Assembly: GCA_902786015.1 (NCBI GenBank)
Contig: CADAAU010000002.1
Location: 164,981-228,980, forward strand
DNA from: an uncultured Coriobacteriaceae bacterium
GTDB taxonomy: Bacteria > Actinomycetota > Coriobacteriia > Coriobacteriales > Atopobiaceae
Length of the DNA stretch: 64,000 nt
Reading direction: 5' to 3'
Below the pieces are notes generated by a model. The model worked only from the letters and a program-made list of their open reading frames with translations. It was not told the origin of the DNA and did not search any database. A program made the position numbers and the translations under genes. Numbering within the stretch: position 1 is the first letter of the stretch; each line of letters opens with the position of its first letter. Below, one piece after another: positions 33,926 through 42,496 of this stretch.

Positions 33926-34645
33926 ATGAAGTACACGATTACGCCAACAAAGACTACCACCAAGGCGTTGCTCAAAGAGCAGGGCGTCAAAGAGAAACCC
34001 AAGGCCGTGTGGTTCGCCTATCCCATGGCGATGTTTGTGACGCCGGACCACTATAACGACGAACTGGACATTACTGCCACCGAGGTGGTGGCTTACAGCG
34101 CCGAAGACTGCATGGCGCATGCCTTGCTCGATGTCTGTGAGGGGCTGCGTACCGCCACGGACTGTACCTGCACGTTCGGTCACGAGGGTGGATATCAGAT
34201 TGTCACGATTCTGGCTGACATCTGCTCAAAGAAGGGCAAGCCGGGTGATCTCGCGTTGCTGCGCGACCTTGCGCCTGTAATGAAGGCTCAGGCACTTTGT
34301 GGCGAAGGGAAGGCCCTCGCGGGCGCCGTACTGCAGGCCTTGGAACTCTTTGGACCCGAAATCGAGGCGCACATCACAAAGAAAACCTGTCCGTCGGGCG
34401 GCTGTCCTGCCTTCAAGACCTACCACATCCTCGTGTCCAAGTGTACGGGTTGTGGCAAGTGCCTCAAGGCGTGCGAGGACGATGCAATCCTGGGCAAGGC
34501 GAAGTTCGTGCACGTCATCAACCAACGCAAGTGTATACAGTGTGACCTATGTCGCCAGGCGTGCCCCGAGGGTGCCGTCGTGCGTGCAGGCGCAAAGAAG
34601 CCAAAGACGCCGCCGCGACCAATTCCGTGTCGCCGCAAGAAGTAG
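33926..34645 (+). CDS. NuoF C-terminal-like iron-sulfur protein, no FMN/NADH domain
   Basis: A 239-residue protein. Residues 70-150 resemble the NuoF C-terminal [4Fe-4S] domain (CTCTFGHEG, then DLALLRDLAPVMKAQALCG and AVLQALELFGPEIEAHI). A ferredoxin domain with two CxxCxxC sets follows (CTGCGKCLKAC and CIQCDLCRQACP) and then a basic tail. The N-terminal NADH/FMN-binding and SLBB domains of NuoF are absent, so it can only relay electrons. GGGGAGG precedes the ATG. As the second gene of the operon it is likely the partner that passes electrons to or from the flavoprotein. It ends at the hairpin at 34690. Confidence 0.75.
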   Translation: MKYTITPTKTTTKALLKEQGVKEKPKAVWFAYPMAMFVTPDHYNDELDITATEVVAYSAEDCMAHALLDVCEGLRTATDCTCTFGHEGGYQIVTILADICSKKGKPGDLALLRDLAPVMKAQALCGEGKALAGAVLQALELFGPEIEAHITKKTCPSGGCPAFKTYHILVSKCTGCGKCLKACEDDAILGKAKFVHVINQRKCIQCDLCRQACPEGAVVRAGAKKPKTPPRPIPCRRKK

Positions 34646-34662
34646 GCATATCCGCGGGGAAG

Positions 34663-34723
34663 GGATGCCGGCCGGGGGCAAGGATGCCGGCCGGGGGCAA
34701 GGATCAGTCCTTTTGCTCCCGGC
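34663..34723 (+). terminator. 19-bp tandem duplication and terminator-like hairpin
   Basis: GGATGCCGGCCGGGGGCAA occurs at 34663 and 34682. From 34690 GCCGGGGGCAAGGA can pair with TCCTTTTGCTCCCGGC ending at 34723. This gives a stem after the redox operon; the duplication lengthens its left arm. Confidence 0.6.
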
Positions 34724-34742
34724 TGCGGTTTCTTGTGTAATT

Positions 34743-34754
34743 TTGCGCTACACT
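34743..34754 (+). promoter_or_regulatory. Promoter-like motif TTGCGCTACACT
   Basis: Matches the recurrent WTGCGCTANAMT pattern, followed by the hairpin at 34797 and the NifX-like gene at 34891. Confidence 0.45.
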
Positions 34755-34796
34755 TAACCCCTCTATATAGTCTTATCTCTGCCGGTAGTGCACGAA

Positions 34797-34862
34797 GTGA
34801 TGCAGAGCTCCCCGGAAGTTCCGTTCCATGTGGCGCAAAACTCCCGGGGAGCTCTGCATCAC
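34797..34862. repeat. Long hairpin in NifX-like gene leader
   Basis: 19-bp perfect arms GTGATGCAGAGCTCCCCGG (34797-34815) and complement (34844-34862). It lies between the promoter-like motif and the start codon at 34891, so it would be in the transcript leader. It has no T-run. The core relates to 29935 and 31482. Confidence 0.7.
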
Positions 34863-34890
34863 GGCGGAGGTGCTTTGAAAGGATATTCTC

Positions 34891-35256
34891 ATGAGGGTTG
34901 TTGTTCCTTGCGAGACTGGCGAGGGCTTGGCAAGCATCAGAAGTGGTCACTTTGGACACGCACCTTGGCTTACCGTGGTCGACTTTGACGACAAGATGAA
35001 CATGGTTTCGGTACAAGCGGTACAGAATGCCGACCATGACGTGGCGGGCTGTGGAGGCGTCATAAACCATGTGCTTGGGTTGGGAGCCGACGCCATCATA
35101 ACGGCCGGCATGGGGATGCCCCCGCTCATGCGTTTTACTCAGGCGGGAATTGCGGTGTATGCCGATCGCGTGACGCCTGGGGTTTCGGATGTCTTGGACA
35201 AGTTCCTTGCCAACGACGTCGCGCTCATGTCGCCCGAGGATGCCTGCCGCCACTAA
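34891..35256 (+). CDS. NifX/NifB-type dinitrogenase cofactor domain protein
   Basis: A 121-residue single-domain protein. MRVVVPCETGEGLASIRSGH is the usual start of this family; VQNADHDVAGCGGVINHVLG and GADAIITAGMGMPP follow in order. In nitrogen fixers these domains carry FeMo-cofactor precursors; stand-alone members in non-fixers are small iron-sulfur or metal-binding proteins of unknown duty. No nif genes are visible. Its closeness to the redox operon suggests a link to metal-cluster biology, but that is inference. GAAAGGA precedes the ATG. Confidence 0.82.
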   Translation: MRVVVPCETGEGLASIRSGHFGHAPWLTVVDFDDKMNMVSVQAVQNADHDVAGCGGVINHVLGLGADAIITAGMGMPPLMRFTQAGIAVYADRVTPGVSDVLDKFLANDVALMSPEDACRH

Positions 35257-35271
35257 AAAGCGCTAGAAAAG

Positions 35272-35309
35272 AAACGCGCCTCTTGGAGAGTTTCCCAAGA
35301 GGCGCGTTT
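35272..35309. terminator. Bidirectional terminator
   Basis: AAACGCGCCTCTTGG (35272-35286) pairs with CCAAGAGGCGCGTTT (35295-35309). It separates the NifX-like gene from the minus-strand lipoprotein gene. Confidence 0.85.
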
Positions 35310-35330
35310 GCCGTGCTGGCTATGCGTCGT

Positions 35331-36470
35331 TTAATAGTCGATGCTGGTGTCGTAGACGTTGCCCTCATCATCAACGTAGTAAGCGGTCACGTTGCCCTCG
35401 GAGTCGGTCGCGGTGACGAGCCAGGTCTGACCGTACTTATTGCTGTATACCAGCGTGGAGGACGTAACTGTGGAGTTGCCATTGGTGTCGTTCTCGACGA
35501 CCTCAAGGGCGCCGTCCTCAGTCATCGTGGTGTGAATGGAACTGCCATCGTCGAAGTAGGTCGACGTATGCTCCCATACCTCGCCAGTCTGTGCGTCGAC
35601 CTCGTAGGTGACCTGCTGACCGTCAACCCACTGCGTTACGAAGTAGTGACCGTCCACATACTCAGCGTAGGTCTCGTCGCCCTCCTTGCCGGTGGATTCG
35701 GCAACCTTGTTCTTTGCCTCGGCGTTGGAAATGTAACCCGAGTCAGCGGGTGCTTCGGTGTCGGTCGTGGCGGTCTTTTGCTCACCCTTGTCGTCGGCCT
35801 TGTTTTCGGTGTTCGTCTCAGGCTTGGCGTTGGCATCGGGGGTGTTGATGTTGGCTTCCTTGAGCGCCTTGACGAGAACCGCGACCTCCTCGGAATCAAG
35901 CGTGTTGGAATCGCTGGCAGTCTGGAAGGTTATGCCATAGGTGAAGTCGCCGTCCTTCCAGGTGGCAATCTTCGTGGCGCCCTTGGCGGGGCCTGCCATG
36001 GTAACGTCGAGGTCTTCGTACGTCTTGTTCCAAGTTTGAGCGAACGAGGATGCGGGCTGATCGGTTACGGAAGCAGCATTCTGCTCGTTGGCCTTGCGTA
36101 CGATAAGGGTCTTGTCACCGCTGGTGTAGGTTGCCTGGACGATGCCAGAGGCGTTGGCAAACACGGGGTTGGTGAATTCGGATTCATCGAGACGAATGGT
36201 GGACATTACGCCAAACTTGTCGATGCCGGCGCCGCGTGCGGCTTCGTCGCCAGCTCCAACCTGCGTCCACTGGATGTTTGACGTGGCTGCTGGCTCGGGT
36301 GCTGGCGCGGGCGCAGGCGTGCTCTGCTCTGCGGGAGCGGCCTCGGTCGTCTCGGTCTTGGTCTCTTGGGGAGCTTGCTGAGAATTCGTTTGTTGTGGCT
36401 GTGCACCGCAACCGGCAAGTGCGAGTACCAGAGTGGCGCTGACGGCAAAAGCCTTTGTGGACATCTTCAT
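35331..36470 (-). CDS. Secreted lipoprotein of unknown function
   Basis: A 379-residue protein with a lipoprotein signal (VSATLVLALAGCG, Cys about residue 21). A low-complexity Gln/Pro/Ala/Glu linker follows to about residue 60, then a globular part (MAGPAKGATKIATWKDGDFT), another acidic linker, and a C-terminal section with repeated short strands (DGHYFVTQWVDGQQVTYEVD, GQTWLVTATDSEGNVTAYYV). The last part resembles PepSY-like strand patterns, but I cannot assign it. It is held in the outer face of the membrane. AAGGAACAC precedes the ATG on the minus strand. Confidence 0.75.
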   Translation of the reverse strand: MKMSTKAFAVSATLVLALAGCGAQPQQTNSQQAPQETKTETTEAAPAEQSTPAPAPAPEPAATSNIQWTQVGAGDEAARGAGIDKFGVMSTIRLDESEFTNPVFANASGIVQATYTSGDKTLIVRKANEQNAASVTDQPASSFAQTWNKTYEDLDVTMAGPAKGATKIATWKDGDFTYGITFQTASDSNTLDSEEVAVLVKALKEANINTPDANAKPETNTENKADDKGEQKTATTDTEAPADSGYISNAEAKNKVAESTGKEGDETYAEYVDGHYFVTQWVDGQQVTYEVDAQTGEVWEHTSTYFDDGSSIHTTMTEDGALEVVENDTNGNSTVTSSTLVYSNKYGQTWLVTATDSEGNVTAYYVDDEGNVYDTSIDY

Positions 36471-36623
36471 ATGTGTTCCTTTCGTTCAAGGCTTCGGGGC
36501 AAACACTCTGTTGATACCCATGTATCGGTGTCCTTGTCTCGCGTTCATGAACTATACACAAACAAAACCGTGCAAGACCGGAACGGGGCGAGCGATGGGG
36601 ATACTCCCTTTTGCCTTAGCAGT

Positions 36624-36709
36624 GCAGGGACGGAGGTTATGTGACTGTGCGAGTTCCGCAGGCGAAGCCGAGGACTGTTTGAGCACAGACGCATAACCTC
36701 CGTCCCTGC
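36624..36709. repeat. Conserved-core hairpin, locus 1
   Basis: 18-bp arms GCAGGGACGGAGGTTATG / complement (36624-36641, 36692-36709). The loop carries GAGTTCCGCAGGCGAAGCCG, then AGGACTGTTTGAGCAC. The loop core recurs at 50975 and 57923, while the arms differ. Confidence 0.75.
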
Positions 36710-36743
36710 CAAGGTAAGAGCCTCCGTTCATTCGTCTGCGCAC

Positions 36744-36755
36744 ATGCGCTACAAT
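36744..36755 (+). promoter_or_regulatory. Promoter-like motif ATGCGCTACAAT (metG)
   Basis: A -10-like TACAAT preceded by ATGCGC, 38 bases upstream of the metG start. Confidence 0.55.
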
Positions 36756-36793
36756 GCAGTGTCGTTAGTCACAGTTCGTCATCGGAGGAGTCC

Positions 36794-38398
36794 ATGGCCG
36801 ATAGCCGTAAGCCGTTTTACATAACTACGCCCATCTACTACGTAAATGCCGCCCCACACTTGGGTACTGCCTATTGCACGATTTTGTGCGATGTGCAGGC
36901 ACGGTATCGTCGCGCGATGGGCCAAGACGTCAAGTTCCTTACCGGTCTGGACGAGCATGGCGAGAAGGTCCAGCTGGCCGCCGAGGATCACGACATGACC
37001 CCGCAGGAGTGGTGCGACAGTCTCGCGCCTGCCTTCCACGATATCTGGAAGACGCTCGAGATATCCAACGACGACTTTATTCGCACCACGCAGCCACGCC
37101 AAGTCGCGGCTGTTCAACATCTGTGGAACCGCATGAAGGACGCCGGCTACATTTATAAGGACTCCTACGACGGCTGGTACTGCGTGCACGAGGAGACCTA
37201 TTACACCGAGACGCAGGTGGCAAAGTCTGACGAAGAGCATCACGTCGAGGGCCGGCATCTGTGCCCCGAGTGCCAGCGTGAGCTGCAGCGTGTAAAGGAG
37301 GAGAGCTGGTTCTTTAAGCTCTCCGCGTTCCAAGACCGTCTGCTTGCCCTCTACGACGAGCACCCCGACTTCGTGATGCCCGACTTCCGCATGAACGAGG
37401 TCCGCAGCTTCGTCGAGAGTGGCCTGCGCGACATCTCGGTGAGCCGTACGAGCTTCGACTGGGGTATTCCCGTTCCGTTTGACGACAAGCACGTTACCTA
37501 CGTGTGGTTTGACGCGCTTCTTAACTACGCGACGGCCGTCGGCTTTGGCGATCCCAACATGGCGGACGAGTTCGCGCGTCGTTGGCCCGCTCAGTATCAC
37601 GTGGTTGGCAAGGACATCATTCGCTTCCACTGCGTGATTTGGCCCGCCATGCTCATGGCTATTGGCGAGGAGATACCCGAGCACGTGTTTGCACACGGCT
37701 TCCTCATGGTGCGCAACGAGGAGACGGGCCAGGGCGAAAAGATGAGCAAGTCCCGCGGAAATGCCATCGCGCCGCAAGACGTCATTGACCTTCTGGGTGT
37801 GGAGGGATACCGCTACTACTTTATGACCGATTGCGTTCCGGGCGAGGACGGCGCCATATCGTACAGCCGCATGCAGCAGGTCTACAACGCCGACTTGGCC
37901 AATAGCTGGGGCAACCTCGTGAGCCGTTCGCTCAACATGAGTGCCAAGTACTTCGACGGCAAGACGCCCGAGCTGCCCGAGGGGTGGGCGGGTCGTCCGA
38001 ACCCGCTGCGCGAGGTGGCCGAGGGCATCGCCGAGCGCTATTGTCCGCGCATGGACGTGTTTGACTTCGTGGGCGCCAAGGACGAGGTCATGGCGCTCGT
38101 GCACGCGGCCAACCATTACATCGAGGATTCGGCGCCTTGGACGGTCGCGAAGGATCCGGCGCGTGCTGACGAGCTGGAGCAGATTATCACCAACCTGCTT
38201 GAGTCCATTCGCATTTGCGCACATCTGCTCGCGCCGTTCATGCCCCAGACCTCGGCGGAGGTTCTGCGCCGCATGTCGCTCGGTGACGAGGCGGACAGCA
38301 CGGATCTGGTGGCTTCCTGCACGTGGGGCGGGCTCGCAGGTGGCGTGCCCGTTACCAAGGGCGATGCCCTCTTCCCGCGCCTGGGCGGCAAAAAGTAA
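36794..38398 (+). CDS. metG: Methionyl-tRNA synthetase
   Basis: A 534-residue class I synthetase that charges tRNA-Met. The HIGH-type motif reads PHLGTAY at residues 16-22 and the KMSKS motif GEKMSKSRGN lies near 315. The zinc-knuckle insert is reduced, with one CPEC pair near 157. An anticodon-binding helical domain closes the protein. There is no C-terminal EMAP/Trbp111 extension, hence the shorter length. GGAGGAG precedes the ATG; the gene has its own promoter and terminator. Confidence 0.95.
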   Translation: MADSRKPFYITTPIYYVNAAPHLGTAYCTILCDVQARYRRAMGQDVKFLTGLDEHGEKVQLAAEDHDMTPQEWCDSLAPAFHDIWKTLEISNDDFIRTTQPRQVAAVQHLWNRMKDAGYIYKDSYDGWYCVHEETYYTETQVAKSDEEHHVEGRHLCPECQRELQRVKEESWFFKLSAFQDRLLALYDEHPDFVMPDFRMNEVRSFVESGLRDISVSRTSFDWGIPVPFDDKHVTYVWFDALLNYATAVGFGDPNMADEFARRWPAQYHVVGKDIIRFHCVIWPAMLMAIGEEIPEHVFAHGFLMVRNEETGQGEKMSKSRGNAIAPQDVIDLLGVEGYRYYFMTDCVPGEDGAISYSRMQQVYNADLANSWGNLVSRSLNMSAKYFDGKTPELPEGWAGRPNPLREVAEGIAERYCPRMDVFDFVGAKDEVMALVHAANHYIEDSAPWTVAKDPARADELEQIITNLLESIRICAHLLAPFMPQTSAEVLRRMSLGDEADSTDLVASCTWGGLAGGVPVTKGDALFPRLGGKK

Positions 38399-38418
38399 CA
38401 GGGCAAAGGATTGACAAG

Positions 38419-38451
38419 AGGGTCAAGGGGTTTGTCCCTTGGCCCTTTTTT
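38419..38451 (+). terminator. Terminator after metG
   Basis: AGGGTCAAGGG pairs with TCCCTTGGCCC, followed by TTTTTT. Confidence 0.85.
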
Positions 38452-38485
38452 GCAACTCTCGATTTGACGTTCGATGGGAGCATCC

Positions 38486-39337
38486 ATGTCGTACTCGTAT
38501 CTTGCAAACGGTCGCGAGACCCGTGCCGTGCTCGAGCGCCATGGGCTTTCGCTCAAACATCGACTGGGGCAGAACTTTCTGGTAAACGACGACGTTATCG
38601 GGCGCATTCTGGAACTTGCCGAGCTCGGCTCCGATGATGTGGTGTACGAGATCGGTCCCGGAATCGGCACGCTTACCGTTGCTATGCTGCCCCTCGTGCA
38701 CAAGGTCGTGGCCGTCGAGGCCGACAAGGCCCTTCCGCCCGTGCTCGCGGAGACCTGCTCTCGTGACGGCGAGAAACTCGCGCTCGTTCAGGGCGACGCG
38801 TTGCGCGTGAGCGCCGAAGAACTGGTGGCTGCGGCAGGCGCGGAGCCCAACAAGCTCGTCTCGAACCTGCCCTATCAGGTGGCGGCAACGGTAATCCTGG
38901 GCGCGCTTCAGCACATGCCGTCGGTGCAGCTGGTAGTGGCTATGGTTCAGGCAGAGGTCGCCGACCGCATCGCGGCTCGTCCTGGTACCAAGGAATACGG
39001 TGCCTACACGGCGAAGCTGTCGCTCTTTGGGCGTGTGACCGGGCGATTTGAGGTGGGCCCGCACAACTTTACGCCGCCCCCTCATGTGGATTCGGCGGTT
39101 GTGCGCATCGAGCGCCTCGCTGCTCCCTACGCAGATTCCATGCAGGTGGCCGAGGTCATCGACGCGGCGTTTGCCCAGCGACGCAAGACGATTCGCAACT
39201 CCATGAGCGCGAAGGGATACAACAAGGACGTGCTCGATGCCGCATTTGCAGCCGCCAAAATCGACCCACGAACGCGCGCCGAGAAGCTCGCTCCAGAGGA
39301 CTTTATCCGTCTTTCTGATGCGCTGCGGGCTTGCTGA
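38486..39337 (+). CDS. rsmA: 16S rRNA (adenine-1518/1519-N6) dimethyltransferase
   Basis: A 283-residue KsgA family methyltransferase acting late in 30S assembly. LKHRLGQNFLVND near residue 23 is the N-terminal signature, VYEIGPGIGTLTVAML is the SAM-binding motif I, and LVSNLPYQVAATVI carries the NLPY catalytic motif. FTPPPHVDSAVV and an RRKTIRNS segment complete it. The start at 38486 has GGGAG; an ATG at 38474 is an alternative. It follows metG, as in many Gram-positives, though tatD is displaced to 42497. Confidence 0.95.
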   Translation: MSYSYLANGRETRAVLERHGLSLKHRLGQNFLVNDDVIGRILELAELGSDDVVYEIGPGIGTLTVAMLPLVHKVVAVEADKALPPVLAETCSRDGEKLALVQGDALRVSAEELVAAAGAEPNKLVSNLPYQVAATVILGALQHMPSVQLVVAMVQAEVADRIAARPGTKEYGAYTAKLSLFGRVTGRFEVGPHNFTPPPHVDSAVVRIERLAAPYADSMQVAEVIDAAFAQRRKTIRNSMSAKGYNKDVLDAAFAAAKIDPRTRAEKLAPEDFIRLSDALRAC

Positions 39338-39340
39338 GGC

Positions 39341-40312
39341 CTATATCTTGCGCGGGGTGAGCGGCTTGCGCAGGTAGCAGAGCTTGTCTTTGCAGTTGGC
39401 GCACAGAAGAGAGGCATTCGTACGTTCGTCAAAGCGTTCCGGATGGCGGGCGAACGCGAGCTCCCAGCGCACGAGCACGACGAGCGCCTGCGCGATGAGC
39501 AGCCAACTAAACCAGCAGGGTATGCCCAGCAAGGGCGTTACGGTCATCGGGCCATCCCAGTTAAATATCTGGCAGGTCGTACAGCAACGGTTTCTCATGA
39601 GCACGAGCTGCAGCGGGCACCAGAGCACCACGCTGATCATGTCAAATACGAAGTAGAACAGTGACCACAAGAATGCCGTCCGCTGGTTGAACAGCCCAAA
39701 TCGGTCGAGCAACAGACCGATGGCCGCGTTGAAGACCACCCAGAACACGATGACTGGAACGATTTCGCGCATGCGCCGCCGCCGAATGCTCTTGCGCAGG
39801 CGATCCGTCGCGGTGAGGTCCTCTTCAGGCCAGGGCAAAATGCGAAGGATATCGACCGAATAAGCGAGCTGTTGCCCTGCTTCAAGGACTCCCTGGGTGG
39901 TCTCGCGCACGGCCTGTCGCGTATCGGAGGTCACTTGCTCTAGTCGGGTCGGCGCCTCCTCGATGAGCTGCCGTGCATGCTCCTTCAACTCCTTGATACC
40001 CCCGGCAAACAGGTTTCCTGTTGGGACATGGTACTCGCCGTATTGCTTGCGGCTTCCCATGGCGATTTTTGCGTGTGGGCGTAACTTCGAGACGAGGTCG
40101 AGTGTCATAAGAACAAATGATAAGTCCACGAAGTCGAGTCCGTGCGCAAGGCCCAGGTTCGTGGTGATGTCCAGCTGATCGGGATGCGTGAAGAACAGCA
40201 CGATGCCTACAACAAAGAGCGTCGTGCGCAGGGCGAGCTGGATGGTGTAGTACACAAACAGCCGCGTTGGGGGCGGCGTGGTCGTCGGGACTTTTCTCTG
40301 CGTGTTTTTCAT
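39341..40312 (-). CDS. Membrane protein of unknown function
   Basis: A 323-residue protein with four or so hydrophobic segments: YTIQLALRTTLFVVGIVLFF near residue 25, a weaker one near 65, and two pairs in the second half (VIVFWVVFNAAIGLLL; FLWSLFYFVFDMISVVL). A soluble stretch around 100-160 has amphipathic helices (LIEEAPTRLEQVTSDTRQAV). The C-terminal part holds a CC..C and a CANCKDKLC pattern that could bind metal. No ribosome site precedes the ATG; CATAAT lies 9 bases upstream, so a leaderless message is possible. It converges on rsmA with a 3-base gap. Confidence 0.65.
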   Translation of the reverse strand: MKNTQRKVPTTTPPPTRLFVYYTIQLALRTTLFVVGIVLFFTHPDQLDITTNLGLAHGLDFVDLSFVLMTLDLVSKLRPHAKIAMGSRKQYGEYHVPTGNLFAGGIKELKEHARQLIEEAPTRLEQVTSDTRQAVRETTQGVLEAGQQLAYSVDILRILPWPEEDLTATDRLRKSIRRRRMREIVPVIVFWVVFNAAIGLLLDRFGLFNQRTAFLWSLFYFVFDMISVVLWCPLQLVLMRNRCCTTCQIFNWDGPMTVTPLLGIPCWFSWLLIAQALVVLVRWELAFARHPERFDERTNASLLCANCKDKLCYLRKPLTPRKI

Positions 40313-40490
40313 GTCGGCTATTATGGCATAAATGCGAGTAAATCGGGCAGCGCATTTGTGTTTCGCTCGGACTCGTTTCGACGTGTCGTGTACTGCTAAA
40401 CGTACTGCTAAAGTCACTGGTGCAACACGGGCGCAGTTCTGCGATAATATAGGCTCTTGGGAAATAGCTTGCATCGAATGGAGAATAAAC

Positions 40491-42413
40491 ATGCTTTGCA
40501 ACACGCATCACTACAAGGGAAGATGGGGCGTGCTGGCTGCCGTTGTCTTGGCCATGGTTGGCGCGATGGTGCTGGTACCCAAGCTTGCCGAAGCGAGCGA
40601 CGAGGCGGTTGCCCCGGGTATAGAGATTGTCAATACCGTAATCGGAGAAGACAAAGCGTGTGAGTACACCGTACAGACGAATGGTGAGCCGGTGACGGGC
40701 GAGGGGTATGTGACGCCAGAGAAGTCGGAGGACGCCGAAGAGGCTACCTACACTTTTTCGCTTGGCAACGGGCAAAAGGCCGGCTTCCAAGTAATTGACA
40801 AGAGCCTAACCTACAAGGTCACTCAGGCTCCCGCAGGCGACGGCTGGACGACGCGCGTGGTTAACGGTGACCGCACGACACACTCCAAGGGCTCGGATTC
40901 GAGTATGACGGATGGTACGGTCGAAGTTGGGGCTACAAAGCATGCCATCGCATTTACCAACGTCAAGATTCAAATTGATGGCGCAATCGATCCCAAGCTC
41001 ATCCAGCTGCCCGTTTCGGATGACCAGAAGGTTGTCGATACCATCTATGTAAAGGGCATGATTCCTGGCCAAACATACGAGGCCGACGGTGCTCTCCTCG
41101 CTCCCGACAAGACGAGCGTTGCCACGCAGACGGTGAAGAGCGTCAAGCTTCCCGATGATGCCGACGTCACCACTCCCCAAAAGATCGAGATTGAGTACAC
41201 GGTGCACAAAGCCGATGTCGAGAAGTACGTAGGACAGAAGCTTGTGGCCACGACGGTCGTCAAGGACGTCTCGAGCCCCGACGCCCCAGTTGTGCTTGTT
41301 ACCCAAGACGACATGGAGTCCACCAGCCATAGCGTAGAAGTCAAGGATGCGGTAGCACCGACCACGGCCGCTCTCGTCATTACAAAAACAGTCAGCACGC
41401 CAAAGACCGACGCGGCGATAGCCGAGGCACAGAAGGCGGTCGATGAGGCGACAGACGAATCTGCGCGGGAGCTGGCCGAAGTCGCGCTTAAGGCAATCCA
41501 GGACCTCAAGAAGACCGAGGCCACCGACAAGGAGTTCTCGTTCGACGTCAAGCTTACCGATGCTGATGACAAGGAGCTTGCCAACGACGTGAAGTACACC
41601 GTCGGCGACAGGGAAGGCACGCTCACCAAGGGCGTGGGGACCATTGCGCTGAAGGATGGAGAGAGCGCAAAGATCGCCAATCTACCGGTGGGCACCAAGT
41701 ATGACGTACGCGAGCAGAAGGCCGACGGTTGGAAGACTACGGTGGAACAAAACGAGGGCACAACGTCTGCTGCAGGCGATACTACAATCAACTTCACGAA
41801 CACGGCGCTTGGTGCCTTTAGCATCTCGAAGGAGATCAAGAATGCACAAGACGGTGAGCTGAGTGACGAGCTAAAGGCAACTGAGTTCACCTTTACCGTG
41901 CACGTGTATACGTCTAAGGACGACCGCACGGACCTAGAGGGCGAGTTCTCTTATACGGGATCGAAGTCGGGCACGCTCAAGAGTGGCGAGACCATCCAGC
42001 TCAAGGGCGGGGAGTCGGTTTCGTTCAACGACCTGGAGCCCGGCGCGTACGTGGTTGTCTCCGAGTCTGCCACGGATGGATGGAAGTCGAACCATACCAA
42101 TCTTGGCGGAGAAATCCGCGAGCTCAAGGTTCGCACGGCCGACTACGTAAACACGTACGGCAGCGACAGTGATGGAAGCAACAATAACAACAATAACAAC
42201 AATAACAACAATAACAACAATAACAACAACAATAATAATAACAGCGGATACAATCGTTACAATGGCGGTACTAGCTCGTCGACGAGCAATACCTCGTCCT
42301 CTTCTAAGTCCAAGCTGGCAAACACTGCCGACTCCTCGATGGGCCCCCTTACCATAGCCACGGTGGCACTCGCACTCGTGGGCATAGGACGCATCACTCG
42401 CAAAGCCCGTTAA
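40491..42413 (+). CDS. VaFE-repeat, pilin-like cell-wall-anchored surface protein
   Basis: A 640-residue secreted protein. A signal peptide (VLAAVVLAMVGAMVL, cleavage near AEA) opens it. One VaFE-type domain spans about 160-280 (DQKVVDTIYVKGMIPGQTYE and VEKYVGQKLVATTVVKDVS). Two DUF5979/SpaA-like beta-sandwich domains follow (ITKTVSTP ... EFSFDVKL; FSISKEIKN ... EFTFTVHV), each ending in a GxxYxVxE-like motif. A tract of about 20 Asn leads to a Ser-rich stretch and the sorting end: LANTAD, hydrophobic helix and RKAR tail, a variant LPxTG signal. GGAGA precedes the ATG. It is probably cross-linked to peptidoglycan or a pilus by sortase; no sortase gene is in the window. Confidence 0.8.
   Translation: MLCNTHHYKGRWGVLAAVVLAMVGAMVLVPKLAEASDEAVAPGIEIVNTVIGEDKACEYTVQTNGEPVTGEGYVTPEKSEDAEEATYTFSLGNGQKAGFQVIDKSLTYKVTQAPAGDGWTTRVVNGDRTTHSKGSDSSMTDGTVEVGATKHAIAFTNVKIQIDGAIDPKLIQLPVSDDQKVVDTIYVKGMIPGQTYEADGALLAPDKTSVATQTVKSVKLPDDADVTTPQKIEIEYTVHKADVEKYVGQKLVATTVVKDVSSPDAPVVLVTQDDMESTSHSVEVKDAVAPTTAALVITKTVSTPKTDAAIAEAQKAVDEATDESARELAEVALKAIQDLKKTEATDKEFSFDVKLTDADDKELANDVKYTVGDREGTLTKGVGTIALKDGESAKIANLPVGTKYDVREQKADGWKTTVEQNEGTTSAAGDTTINFTNTALGAFSISKEIKNAQDGELSDELKATEFTFTVHVYTSKDDRTDLEGEFSYTGSKSGTLKSGETIQLKGGESVSFNDLEPGAYVVVSESATDGWKSNHTNLGGEIRELKVRTADYVNTYGSDSDGSNNNNNNNNNNNNNNNNNNNNNSGYNRYNGGTSSSTSNTSSSSKSKLANTADSSMGPLTIATVALALVGIGRITRKAR
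42178..42243 (+). repeat. AAC/AAT trinucleotide repeat coding poly-Asn
   Basis: About 20 consecutive Asn codons (AAC, AAT mixed) inside the surface protein gene. Length change by whole codons would alter the spacer to the wall anchor without a frameshift. Confidence 0.9.
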
Positions 42414-42429
42414 AGGCAAGCTTCTATAG

Positions 42430-42477
42430 AACCTCCCGGCAGGTGCCTCTTGCAAAGCGCCTGCCGGGAGGTTCTTC
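42430..42477 (+). terminator. Terminator after the VaFE gene
   Basis: AACCTCCCGGCAGG (42430-42443) pairs with CCTGCCGGGAGGTT (42460-42473), then CTTCATTT. Confidence 0.85.
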
Positions 42478-42496
42478 ATTTGTGAAGGAGGACACA

